Origin: UBA1723 sp045642085
GTDB taxonomy: Bacteria > Bacteroidota > Bacteroidia > Bacteroidales > Paludibacteraceae
Length of the DNA: 38,804 nucleotides
Assembly (NCBI GenBank): GCA_045642085.1
Contig: JAZUIF010000023.1
Coordinates: 1 to 38,804 of the forward strand
Direction of reading: 5' to 3'
Shown: one piece after another, positions 1-7,598 of the stretch
Layout: each line of letters opens with the position of its first letter
Numbering within the stretch: the first letter of the stretch is position 1
The notes under the pieces: generated by a model
The model's input: only the letters and a program-made list of their open reading frames with translations
What the model was told of the DNA's origin: nothing
Database searches by the model: none
Translations under genes and position numbers: made by a program

Positions 1-88
1 ATCACCACAGAGACACAAAGATCACAGAGAAAGTCTACGACTTTTATATGAGGGAATGAGTTGAATTGGAGTTGATTTGAGAGTTTTA
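1..88 (+). repeat. 88-bp direct repeat, copy 1
   Basis: Begins ATCACCACAGAGACACAAAG at the window edge and may extend further left. The same 88 bases recur at 209-296 in the same orientation with 5 substitutions and no indel. The two copies bracket the MITE-like element at 102-200. No reading frame or clear hairpin explains it. Similar CACAGAGACACA-type strings are, from memory, common intergenic repeats in Bacteroidetes; not checked here. Confidence 0.8.
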
Positions 89-101
89 GGAGATTTTATA
101 G

Positions 102-200
102 GTTGTGCTAAAATGAGGATTGTTAAGGGCGGAACGCCCTAACCCTTCCTACCAGCGCGAGCCGTAGGCGAGCGCATAAATAATAAGCATGTTTAGACAT
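102..200 (+). repeat. MITE-like dispersed element, copy 1 (degenerate ends)
   Basis: Shares with 34271-34385 the block AAAATGAGGATTGTTAAGGG, then CCTAACCCT, then CGCGAGC and GCGAGCG, and an end resembling GTTTGGACA. Internal hairpins are visible: TTAAGGGCG with CGCCCTAA, and GAGCC with GGC. The ends (GTTGTGCTAAA and GTTTAGACA) are only a weak inverted repeat, unlike the second copy, so this copy looks older. It has no coding capacity. Confidence 0.55.
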
Positions 201-208
201 CTCTAACA

Positions 209-296
209 ATCACCACAGAGACACAAAGATCACTGAGAAAGTCTACGACTTTTCTATGAGGAAAAGAGTTGATTTGGAGTTGATTTGAGAGTTTTA
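209..296 (+). repeat. 88-bp direct repeat, copy 2
   Basis: Second copy of the repeat at 1-88. Its 3' end touches the first palindrome in front of the DUF4143 ATPase gene. Confidence 0.8.
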
Positions 297-360
297 TTTA
301 TTGGCAATAAATAAAAACAGCCAATTTTATTTACTGGCAATAAATAAAATTATATTTTTG
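292..360 (+). promoter_or_regulatory. Two tandem 25-bp palindromes plus -7 box: operator/promoter of the DUF4143 ATPase
   Basis: The first site, 292-316, is a perfect palindrome: arm TTTTATTTATTG, one central G, then the exact reverse complement. The second site, 325-349, is the same sequence with one T to C change in the left arm. Centres are 33 bp apart, about three helical turns. The -7 box TATTTTTG (353-360, TANNTTTG type) follows 3 bp after the second site, so a protein bound there would cover the -33 region. No TTTG -33 box is seen. The geometry suggests cooperative repression; the bound protein is unknown. Confidence 0.6.
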
Positions 361-395
361 CACCAGATAGACGATAACTTATACCAAATAGCACA

Positions 396-1661
396 ATGCA
401 AAAAGATATTTTTAGAACCCTTATCAAAGAAGGACAAGAAGATATAGAGAATATAGAATTAGTAAAAAGACCTTTTGAATTTGAAGAGGAAGGCAGATAC
501 GTCCTTGTCGGCATCAGACAAGCGGGGAAATCATATTTACTATATCAGCGTGCCAAAGATTATTTGGAGAAAGGGCACAACATAAAAGAATTTGTCTATA
601 TAAATTTCGACGACGAGCGCCTTTTAGGAATGACATCAGATGATTTTGATTTGATTCTACAAGCATACTCGTCGACATATAATTATAAGCCAATCTTATT
701 TTTTGATGAAATACAAAATATTGATGGCTGGGAACATTTTGCAAGAAGGTTATCAAACCAAAAATATATGGTTTTTATTACTGGATCAAATGCGAAAATG
801 TTAAGCCGAGATATCGCGACTACATTAGGTGCCCGATATTTCGACGAGAAGGTTTTTCCATATTCGTTTGAGGAATTTTTAATAGCTCACGATATCAAAC
901 TGGATGACGATTGGGAATTTTCCAAACAAAAGAATAATGTCCAACTCTATTTCTCAGACTATTTCAAATGGGGAGGTTTTCCTGAGTTGTTGTTATATCG
1001 CAACAAGCGACATTGGCTCAATGGTTTATATGAGAAAATCTTACTTGGTGATATAATTCAACGCAACAACATAAAAAACGAGCATGCTATTCGTTTAGCA
1101 ATAAAAAGACTTGCGGAGAATGTAAAACAGCCGACTTCATACAATCGTCTTGCAAACATGATTAAGAGTACGGGAATATCTACCAATACGGCATCCATCA
1201 TCGATTATATCAACCATGTAAAGGATGCATGTCTGATATTCACTATTGAAAACTATGCTTCAAAATTTGCAGAGAGAGAAAGCACTAAAAAACATTATTT
1301 CACAGACAACGGGTTGCTATCCATCTTTTTAACCGACGAGGATACTTCTCTACTTGAAAATCTATGTGCCATAACTCTTTACAAGCAATACAACAAGACA
1401 GAAAGTGCACCCCAATTATACTATTATAACAAGAATGTCGAAGTGGATTTCTATATACCGGATGACGCCATTGCCATTCAAGCGTCATATAGTATTCAGA
1501 ATACAGAGACCAGAGTTCGCGAAGTTTCTGCATTGATCGCACTTAACAAATTATATCCATTGAAACGAGCAATAATCATCACTTACGATGAAGAGGAGAT
1601 TATCGAAGAATCAAATTTGACTATTGAAGTCATCCCAATTTGGAAATGGTTGTTAAGATAA
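396..1661 (+). CDS. AAA_14/DUF4143 family ATPase
   Basis: 421-aa ATP-binding protein. A Walker A (GIRQAGKS, residues 39-46), a Walker B (LFFDEI, 101-106) and a sensor-like ITGSNA (128-133) make up the AAA_14 domain. The C-terminal half is DUF4143-like: a winged-helix-like stretch around residues 230-275 and a decayed PD-(D/E)XK-like end (VDF at 350-352, then IQAS at 361-364 where nucleases have a Glu-x-Lys). Family members are numerous in Bacteroidetes and archaea, and their role is poorly defined. The ATG at 396 lies 35 nt after the -7 box. The gene stands alone, among repeats, behind two palindromes that may be its own operator. Length is normal for the family, so it looks intact. Family assignment is secure; biological role is not. 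Confidence 0.88.
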   Translation: MQKDIFRTLIKEGQEDIENIELVKRPFEFEEEGRYVLVGIRQAGKSYLLYQRAKDYLEKGHNIKEFVYINFDDERLLGMTSDDFDLILQAYSSTYNYKPILFFDEIQNIDGWEHFARRLSNQKYMVFITGSNAKMLSRDIATTLGARYFDEKVFPYSFEEFLIAHDIKLDDDWEFSKQKNNVQLYFSDYFKWGGFPELLLYRNKRHWLNGLYEKILLGDIIQRNNIKNEHAIRLAIKRLAENVKQPTSYNRLANMIKSTGISTNTASIIDYINHVKDACLIFTIENYASKFAERESTKKHYFTDNGLLSIFLTDEDTSLLENLCAITLYKQYNKTESAPQLYYYNKNVEVDFYIPDDAIAIQASYSIQNTETRVREVSALIALNKLYPLKRAIIITYDEEEIIEESNLTIEVIPIWKWLLR

Positions 1662-1696
1662 AGGACTATTATTTTTGTATAAAACATCATCCGTGG

Positions 1697-1718
1697 AGAC
1701 GGGGCATGCCCCCCGTCT
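1697..1718. terminator. GC-rich hairpin between convergent genes
   Basis: AGACGGGG (1697-1704) pairs with CCCCGTCT (1711-1718). It lies between the ATPase stop (1661) and the end of the minus-strand AlkD-like gene (1731). There is no long T tract, so it could be a dispersed palindromic repeat used as a bidirectional terminator. Confidence 0.45.
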
Positions 1719-1730
1719 TGCATGATAACC

Positions 1731-2408
1731 CTACAAACTATACTCAATATATGTGTCTACCTCTTCCGCTACCCATTTAGCCGACATTGATTCCGACTCT
1801 TTTAGTTCTGCGACGAGGGTTTTAACTCTGTCGAGATATGCTTCGCGTCGAGACACCTGCTTCAGGAAGAAAGCGATAGATGCCAACGCTTTTGTGTCTG
1901 TCCTCTGGACATCTGCCACGACTTTCGACAGATACTTGCTAATCATTGCGTCGCTTGCCTTATCATTCATAAGCAGACGGGAGTGTAGAGAATATCCGAT
2001 AAGAGTCTGCTGCCATTCCGTCGCACCAGCTAATTTATCTACAATAGCATCGGCAAAATCAAGGCGGATCAACAGATTGCGAGACAAATACTCCGCAATC
2101 TCCTCGTTGAATGCCTCCCCTACCCATTTGTCGGCAATCTCAGTAGTGCAACATTCTGTCGGCATGATGATAGTGGCGATAAGCATTGTCTCACGCTGAC
2201 GTAATCCCCACAAACTTTCTGCCAATTCAGCATCTGGCTCAATCTCCACCGTCAACTCTCTCAAACGAGGATAAGTGACTCCGAAAACCAGTTTATAGCC
2301 CAAATGACGTAATCTAGCAGCAGTGCTTCCGTCCATAGAAAGACGAAGCATCTCTTTCACTCTGCGAACTCTCTCACGGAGCTCCAATGTCTTATTTACC
2401 TTTGCCAT
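1731..2408 (-). CDS. AlkD-like DNA alkylation repair protein (HEAT-repeat)
   Basis: 225 aa, all-helical by composition, with no signal peptide. The pattern near the N-terminus (RLSMDG, then YKLVFGVTYPRLREL) and the segment EIADKWVGEAFNEEIAEYLSRN match what I remember of the Bacteroidetes members annotated as DNA alkylation repair enzymes, which carry HEAT-like helical repeats. True AlkD removes alkylated bases without flipping them. Catalytic residues cannot be mapped here, so glycosylase activity is an inference. It starts ATGGCAAAGG at 2408, 79 nt downstream of tamL on the same strand, with no clear promoter in between. It may be co-transcribed with tamL or use a signal in the AT-rich repeat that separates them. 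Confidence 0.68.
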   Translation of the reverse strand: MAKVNKTLELRERVRRVKEMLRLSMDGSTAARLRHLGYKLVFGVTYPRLRELTVEIEPDAELAESLWGLRQRETMLIATIIMPTECCTTEIADKWVGEAFNEEIAEYLSRNLLIRLDFADAIVDKLAGATEWQQTLIGYSLHSRLLMNDKASDAMISKYLSKVVADVQRTDTKALASIAFFLKQVSRREAYLDRVKTLVAELKESESMSAKWVAEEVDTYIEYSL

Positions 2409-2412
2409 AATT

Positions 2413-2475
2413 AATTCATAATTCGTAATTCATAATTCGTAATTGTCGGTACGAACCATCTTTGGTAGTAATTCC
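2413..2475 (+). repeat. Partial copy of the AATTCGTAATTC / ATTGTCGG dispersed repeat
   Basis: Contains AATTCATAATTCGTAATTC..., ATTGTCGGTAC and CCATCTTTGGTAG, a degenerate form of the 5' two-thirds of the 111-bp repeats at 24487 and 25647. The CCGACAAT arm and the GAGACG hairpin are missing. It lies between two minus-strand genes, reversed relative to their transcription. Confidence 0.7.
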
Positions 2476-2487
2476 ACATTCTGCATT

Positions 2488-4827
2488 TTAGAACGGATAA
2501 CCGACAGCGAAATGGAAAGAGAAATCGTCCTTCCAATTTATACGGCGATGGCAACCTTCTTCTTGACAGTCTCTACTATGATGCGCTGGACGCCACTCTG
2601 AACCATCAAGGATTCGGGAAGGATCATGCACTTTCATACCAAGATCAAAACGAATCAAGAAATAAGAAAAGTCAAGTCGTAGTCCCGCACCTGCAGCCAA
2701 AGCTATCTGTTTATAGAACTCATTATATTTGAACAAACCACCCTGTTGATCATCATAATCATCGATTGTCCATACGTTTCCTGCATCTAAGAATGTGGCA
2801 AGTTCCAACTTCCAAAACAATTTGAATCTATACTCCACATTCATAAGCAGATTAATGTCTCCCGTCTGAGCCAAATAGTCTCTGTCCGCAGGAAATTTAC
2901 CCGGACCCAAAGTACGTACAGCCCAGCCTCTCACACCACTTGCTCCACCCGCATAGAATCGTTTCTCAAATGGCACTCCACTAGAATTACCATAAGGCAC
3001 CGCGACTCCTAACTTCGCGTGGTACACCATTCTACACTTCTCATTTATAAAATGATTGAAAGAGTATTCCAATTCAGCCTTGGCATATTGAGAATAAGGG
3101 ACATCAAAGATTTTGCGAATCTCTCGTCCATCTATTTCAGTCTTATCATAATCGAAGACATTACGGAAAAGATGGAAAGTATTACCTCCAGTCTCAAAAC
3201 TTGCTCTAAACAATTTCTTGTTCAGCACTCGTTTGCTTGACATATTATCAAACGTGTATGAGAATCCAGTATTAAGAATCTGATGGTCAGTGTAGTTATA
3301 AAGCAAAATAGGATTGATATGATCATTAAAATATTTTGCTCTAAAAGAATCAGCCTCAGCCATTCTTACTAGGTTATAGTCGAGAAAATCGATTTCGAAA
3401 TTGTAGAATCGACGACGCTGCCACTTATATTTCCACTCCAAACTTAGCTGGTCGCGTTTGTAGCCCATTTGCTGGATATCAAACGAAGCGTTAAGCACAG
3501 TAGAGGCATTGATACGACGTTTGAAATCACGTGTAAGGAATGGGAACATCACTCGAGGGATCTCAAGAGTGACACTGGCTCCATAATCACGGATTTTGTC
3601 GTCGGTGATATCCATCTTGCTTATTGCCTCCTGTGAATAACTCACCTTAAATGTGAGTCTTTCAGATCCACGGAAAATATTGTTATGGCTCCAACCTAGG
3701 TTTCCACCAAAACCAAAATCTTGTAGTGATGTGATTGTCGCCTCCACATTGGCAGAAACCGATTTGGTTTTAGTCGGAGAAAGTGTGATCTGGCAATCGA
3801 CCTCGTTGTCTTCATTGTGTTTGTCGTAAAAATTGACGTAAGCGGCACGCACAATACCAAGAGAATTGAACTTCGACAGAGTATAGTCGGAACGGAAAGA
3901 ATTATATAGTTCACCCGGACTGAACATCACATTATCCTCAATGACAGAAGAGCGAAGAAAAGGCTTATACATGTATTTGATCAACAATCCTTCCTCCGAT
4001 CTCACACTATCATACGCCATCACTTCAGAAAAAGAGACATTAGGTTTGTCAAGAGTTATGACAGAGATGTCAGAAATCTTATATTTAGAGTGAGGCACAT
4101 CTACTCGTGTACCATCCGACTGGATTCTTGAGAATGGTTTCAACTCCAATGTCAAATCTACCTTATGGTCGCCGACAGTCGTATCCGCAGTATATGAGAT
4201 ATAATCCTTTGTAAAGTAGAAATATCCACGTCGGCGCAACAAGCTCGACATATTATTACGTTCAGCATCAAGCTCATCACTATCGAAAAGCATACCCTTC
4301 TTCAGTTTCGACTCATAAAATCTATCAGTCTCCACAATCTTTTTGATAGCAGTGTCGCCACGATAGTCATATTCGATATTCTCAACAGTGAACGGGACAC
4401 CCTCGTCGACATGATAAGTCACCACCGCACGTTTCTTTTTGAATTCCACGTCGGAAGAGGCTTTGGCATTCATAAAACCCTTAGCGCGATAGTATTTCTC
4501 AATCTGGCGTTCCGACTGGATACGCATCATTGAGTTATAGATCACAGGAGGTTCACCCATCTTACGTAAGGCACGGTTGATACGTTTAGTCGTATCTTTA
4601 CCAGAAAGGCTGTACAGACGGAGATGGGCACGGAAAAGGCCGAAGATTTTCAAGTTAGGTTGTTGACGGATATACGACTCCGCATCATTCTCTTTAAGCT
4701 GAGTATTTTTCTTATCTATCTTTACATCATCGAGCAAAAAATCCCCATCCGCCACATATTTAACTGGCGAACAAGCGGAAAATAAGACTATGAATAAAGT
4801 AACAAATAAAAAATACGTTTTTTTCAT
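2488..4827 (-). CDS. tamL: TamA-like outer-membrane lipoprotein of the Omp85 superfamily (TamL type)
   Basis: 779 aa. The N-terminus is a lipoprotein signal ending LFSAC, with Cys19 as the predicted acylated residue. The N-terminal half has POTRA-like repeats, for example the segment with GVPFTVENIEYDYRGD. The C-terminal half is a 16-strand-type barrel with the Omp85 signature GVRGW in AGGASGVRGWAVRTLGPG. An Omp85 protein that is also a lipoprotein is characteristic of Bacteroidota, where TamL replaces TamA and works with TamB in envelope homeostasis (established knowledge, not shown by this sequence). A tamB gene lies 6 kb away at 11104. The start is supported by the signal peptide and by a -7 box 29 nt upstream. 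It is divergent from glmM. Confidence 0.85.
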   Translation of the reverse strand: MKKTYFLFVTLFIVLFSACSPVKYVADGDFLLDDVKIDKKNTQLKENDAESYIRQQPNLKIFGLFRAHLRLYSLSGKDTTKRINRALRKMGEPPVIYNSMMRIQSERQIEKYYRAKGFMNAKASSDVEFKKKRAVVTYHVDEGVPFTVENIEYDYRGDTAIKKIVETDRFYESKLKKGMLFDSDELDAERNNMSSLLRRRGYFYFTKDYISYTADTTVGDHKVDLTLELKPFSRIQSDGTRVDVPHSKYKISDISVITLDKPNVSFSEVMAYDSVRSEEGLLIKYMYKPFLRSSVIEDNVMFSPGELYNSFRSDYTLSKFNSLGIVRAAYVNFYDKHNEDNEVDCQITLSPTKTKSVSANVEATITSLQDFGFGGNLGWSHNNIFRGSERLTFKVSYSQEAISKMDITDDKIRDYGASVTLEIPRVMFPFLTRDFKRRINASTVLNASFDIQQMGYKRDQLSLEWKYKWQRRRFYNFEIDFLDYNLVRMAEADSFRAKYFNDHINPILLYNYTDHQILNTGFSYTFDNMSSKRVLNKKLFRASFETGGNTFHLFRNVFDYDKTEIDGREIRKIFDVPYSQYAKAELEYSFNHFINEKCRMVYHAKLGVAVPYGNSSGVPFEKRFYAGGASGVRGWAVRTLGPGKFPADRDYLAQTGDINLLMNVEYRFKLFWKLELATFLDAGNVWTIDDYDDQQGGLFKYNEFYKQIALAAGAGLRLDFSYFLIRFDLGMKVHDPSRILDGSEWRPAHHSRDCQEEGCHRRINWKDDFSFHFAVGYPF

Positions 4828-4855
4828 ATATTTTAACCTTTCAGCAAAGGTTTTG

Positions 4856-4863
4856 CAAATATA
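4856..4863 (-). promoter_or_regulatory. -7 box of tamL
   Basis: CAAATATA on the plus strand reads TATATTTG on the minus strand (TANNTTTG). It lies 29 nt upstream of the tamL ATG. No convincing -33 TTTG was found. Confidence 0.5.
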
Positions 4864-4889
4864 TCCTTTTTATCACTAAAATTTTGTTA

Positions 4890-4897
4890 TAGTTTTG
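4890..4897 (+). promoter_or_regulatory. -7 box of glmM
   Basis: TAGTTTTG, 37 nt upstream of the glmM ATG. With the tamL box at 4856-4863 it forms a compact divergent promoter region of about 100 bp. Confidence 0.5.
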
Positions 4898-4933
4898 CAT
4901 TAATAATGGATTGAACGAAAAATTTAACAAGAA

Positions 4934-6325
4934 ATGACACTTATAAAATCAATTTCCGGAATTAGAGGAACAATTGGTGGCGGAACAGGTGACAACCTAA
5001 CTCCACTTGACGTAGTAAAGTTTACAGCCGCTTTCGGCACTTGGATTTCAAAGAGATGTGGTAAGAAGGCCGCAACAATCGTTGTTGGTCGCGACGCAAG
5101 AATCTCTGGTCCAATGGTAGATTCAATCGTGACTGGTACACTTGTTGGTCTTGGTGTAAACGTTGTAAACATCGGTCTTGCATCTACTCCAACTACAGAG
5201 ATCGCAGTTGTGAATGAGAAAGCAGACGGTGGTATCATCCTTACTGCAAGCCACAATCCAAAGCAGTGGAACGCTTTGAAGCTTCTTAACGAAAGAGGTG
5301 AGTTCCTATCTGATGCTGACGGAAAGGAAGTTCTAAAGATGGCTGACAACGACGAATACACATTCGCTGAGGTTGACGATCTTGGACAGGTAAAGAACGT
5401 AAACAACTACGACGATATCCATATCGACAAGGTATTGGCATTGAAGCTTGTTGACGTTGAGGCAATCAAGAAGGCTAACTTCACAGTAGCTATCGACTGC
5501 GTTAACTCAGTAGGTGGTAACATCCTACCTAAGCTTCTTGAGCGTCTAGGTGTAAAGAACGTTAAGGGATTGAACTGTGAGGCTACAGGTCACTTCGCAC
5601 ACAACCCAGAGCCAATTCCAGCAAACTTGACTGGCATCGCAGACCTTTGCAAGAAGGAGAAAGTAGATGTTGGTTTCGTTGTTGACCCAGATGTTGACCG
5701 TTTGGCAATCATCACTGAGAACGGAGACATGTTCGGTGAGGAGTACACATTGGTATCAGTTGCTGATTACGTATTGAGCAAGACTCCAGGTAATACAGTT
5801 TCTAACCTAAGCTCTACACGTGCTCTTCGCGACGTAACTAAGAAGCGTGGTGGTGTTTACAACGCAGCTGCTGTAGGTGAGGTTAACGTAACTACTAAGA
5901 TGAAGGCAACTAACGCAGTCATCGGTGGTGAGGGTAACGGAGGAGTTATCTATCCAGAGAGCCACTACGGTAGAGATGCATTGGTTGGTATCGCATTGTT
6001 CTTGACTCACCTAGCTAACAAGGCTATCAAGGTAAGCGAGTTGAAGAAAGAGTACCCTCTATACTTCATCTCTAAGAACAAGATCCAGCTTACTCCAGAT
6101 ATCAATGTCGACAAGGTACTTGCTGAGATCAAGGAGGCTTACAAGAACGAAGAGGTTAACGATATCGACGGTGTCAAGATCGACTTCGCTGAAAGCTGGG
6201 TTCACTTGAGAAAGTCTAACACAGAGCCAATCATCCGTATCTACTCTGAGGCTGCAACTGAGGCAGAGGCAGAAAAGGTAGCTAAGGAGATCATGGACGC
6301 TGTTGCTAAGATTACTAAGAAATAA
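4934..6325 (+). CDS. glmM: Phosphoglucosamine mutase
   Basis: 463 aa, alpha-D-phosphohexomutase family. It converts glucosamine-6-phosphate to glucosamine-1-phosphate in the cytoplasm, towards UDP-GlcNAc for peptidoglycan and LPS. All four signature regions are present: active-site TASHNP with phosphoserine Ser106, the Mg-binding loop DPDVDR (251-256), the sugar-specificity loop EGNGG (333-337) and the phosphate-binding loop RKSNTEP (426-432). The product could be a related phosphomutase acting on other sugars, since Bacteroidetes carry several members; the ASHNP and EGNGG forms fit GlmM or a phosphomannomutase/GlmM hybrid annotation. Codon use is biased towards C-ending and GGT codons, as expected for a well-expressed gene. 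It is divergent from tamL and ends at a good terminator. Confidence 0.85.
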   Translation: MTLIKSISGIRGTIGGGTGDNLTPLDVVKFTAAFGTWISKRCGKKAATIVVGRDARISGPMVDSIVTGTLVGLGVNVVNIGLASTPTTEIAVVNEKADGGIILTASHNPKQWNALKLLNERGEFLSDADGKEVLKMADNDEYTFAEVDDLGQVKNVNNYDDIHIDKVLALKLVDVEAIKKANFTVAIDCVNSVGGNILPKLLERLGVKNVKGLNCEATGHFAHNPEPIPANLTGIADLCKKEKVDVGFVVDPDVDRLAIITENGDMFGEEYTLVSVADYVLSKTPGNTVSNLSSTRALRDVTKKRGGVYNAAAVGEVNVTTKMKATNAVIGGEGNGGVIYPESHYGRDALVGIALFLTHLANKAIKVSELKKEYPLYFISKNKIQLTPDINVDKVLAEIKEAYKNEEVNDIDGVKIDFAESWVHLRKSNTEPIIRIYSEAATEAEAEKVAKEIMDAVAKITKK

Positions 6326-6334
6326 TTAATAAAT

Positions 6335-6371
6335 GAAGAGGTGCACAACAGAATCGTGTACCTCTTCATTT
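6335..6371 (+). terminator. Terminator of glmM
   Basis: GAAGAGGTGCAC (6335-6346) pairs with GTGTACCTCTTC (6356-6367) with one G-U pair, followed by ATTT. It lies 9 nt after the glmM stop. Confidence 0.75.
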
Positions 6372-6390
6372 ACCATATAAGGATTTAAAC

Positions 6391-6407
6391 ATTGGCAATT
6401 AGCCAAT
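6391..6407. promoter_or_regulatory. Inverted repeat in front of the duplicated lipoprotein gene
   Basis: ATTGGC and GCCAAT separated by AATTA, 27 nt upstream of the ATG at 6434. It could be an operator or a leader hairpin. No TANNTTTG box is visible in 6372-6433, so the promoter of the downstream gene is unclear. Confidence 0.35.
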
Positions 6408-6433
6408 CTAAACATACATAAACATTTTCAATC

Positions 6434-7390
6434 ATGAAAAAACACTTTCTAATGTTGGCCTCATGGTCAATGCTATTCTTCGGAGCAATCTCATTTGTTT
6501 CTTGTGATGACGATGACGACGACAAGTCAACAACAGTTTCCGTAGTTGAGAAATACAAAGACAAAACAGTAGCTACAGTAGAAGGCGACGATGTCATTCA
6601 AAACAGAAATGGCAATGTTGCTATTTACCATTTTTCTGGAGACAAGATTGAAAGCATTTCTACATACACTGACTTCAAGGACCAAATCGCTGCAGATGCT
6701 GCTTATGACGAGGCAAAGAAGAACAAGGACGTTGAAGTTAAGCTTGACGGAACAGTTTTGATTGTCACAGTTAAAGCAGGTGATGATCTTAAAGGTTTTA
6801 ACAAGAATCAGCTTTGCGACGTGTTGAACGGAAAACAACCTAGTGGCAACAACGGAAGCAACACTGAGAACGGTGGAGACAATAACAACGGTGGCAATTC
6901 CGACAACGGAGGCAACAACTCTAACAACAACGACACTCCATTGGTAGTAACTCCTGACGGAGACAACGATAACGGAGGCAACACTAACGACAACGACGCT
7001 CCATTGGTAACACCAGACGTATTCGATGTAAACAAGGCTTCAGCTGCAGAAATTTTCAAGCATTACCAAAATCAGACTACAGCTAAAATTATCGGAGATG
7101 ACGTGGTATATGCAATGGACATAGAAGGCTTCAAGACAGTGATGCTAATCAGATACTCTGGCAATACAGTTGTTGGAGGAACTTCTTATTCAGACTACAA
7201 GTCTGAAGAGCTTGCAAAAGAAGTTTACCAAGAAATCAAGGAAGACGGTGACGATGCCGAACTTGATGGAACAATCTTGATTCAGAAAATGCCAAGTGAC
7301 GATTTTAATGAATATAAGAATATTCCTAAAGAGACAATGGTTGCACTCTTGAATTCCGGTTTAATAGACGAACTTTTGGGAGGATTTTAA
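6434..7390 (+). CDS. Acidic lipoprotein with a duplicated domain and Asn/Gly-rich linker
   Basis: 318 aa, family not recognised. Signal peptide with lipobox FVSC (Cys24) followed by six Asp, an acidic +2 region resembling the Bacteroidetes lipoprotein export signal for surface exposure. Two related domains of about 95-110 residues (roughly 37-132 and 208-312) share the order: K/HY-x-(D/N)-x-T, GDDV, a Y(F)SG strand, a T-x-Y(T/S)D(F/Y)K motif, and (E/A)xLDGT(V/I)LI. They are joined by about 70 residues rich in N, G and D (NNGGNSDNGG and similar), which contain a smaller repeat, ND(T/A)PLV-x-TPD. The architecture suggests an internal tandem duplication with a flexible spacer. Function unknown; a binding or adhesion role is only a guess. 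Confidence 0.75.
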   Translation: MKKHFLMLASWSMLFFGAISFVSCDDDDDDKSTTVSVVEKYKDKTVATVEGDDVIQNRNGNVAIYHFSGDKIESISTYTDFKDQIAADAAYDEAKKNKDVEVKLDGTVLIVTVKAGDDLKGFNKNQLCDVLNGKQPSGNNGSNTENGGDNNNGGNSDNGGNNSNNNDTPLVVTPDGDNDNGGNTNDNDAPLVTPDVFDVNKASAAEIFKHYQNQTTAKIIGDDVVYAMDIEGFKTVMLIRYSGNTVVGGTSYSDYKSEELAKEVYQEIKEDGDDAELDGTILIQKMPSDDFNEYKNIPKETMVALLNSGLIDELLGGF

Positions 7391-7405
7391 CAAATACCCA
7401 TTGAC

Positions 7406-7439
7406 AAGAGGAGGACATTTTTGTTCTCCTCTTTTTTTG
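7406..7439 (+). terminator. Rho-independent terminator after the duplicated lipoprotein
   Basis: AAGAGGAG (7406-7413) pairs with CTCCTCTT (7426-7433), followed by a run of T to 7438. The stop codon is 16 nt upstream. Confidence 0.88.
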
Positions 7440-7475
7440 TGTCTAAAAATACGGATACTTACAAAATCATACTTT

Positions 7476-7530
7476 ATCATCAATCATCAACCATCAACCA
7501 TCAATCATTAATCGTTAATCATCAAACATC
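7476..7530 (+). repeat. Degenerate heptanucleotide tandem repeat (ATCATCA type)
   Basis: About eight consecutive 7-bp units of the form ATC(A/G)TCA, ACCATCA, ATCATTA. It lies directly upstream of the promoter of the LRR gene. No spacer or repeat arrangement like CRISPR. Confidence 0.75.
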
Positions 7531-7542
7531 GCTCAATATTTA

Positions 7543-7574
7543 TTTGTAAATATTCATTTACAATTCTATTTTTG
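7543..7574 (+). promoter_or_regulatory. Promoter of the LRR-thioredoxin operon with embedded palindrome
   Basis: TTTG (7543-7546), 20-nt spacer, TATTTTTG (7567-7574): an exact match to the Bacteroides promoter. The palindrome TTGTAAAT / ATTTACAA (7544-7551 and 7556-7563) overlaps the -33 box and fills the spacer, where a repressor would act. Confidence 0.75.
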
Positions 7575-7598
7575 CATTAATATAAAAAAGAGTTGTAA

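Noticed and set aside
4924..5406. 160-aa frame antisense to glmM
   Set aside because: Mirror of a strongly codon-biased gene; no promoter or domain.
7476..7530. CRISPR-like array
   Set aside because: Units are contiguous heptamers without spacers.
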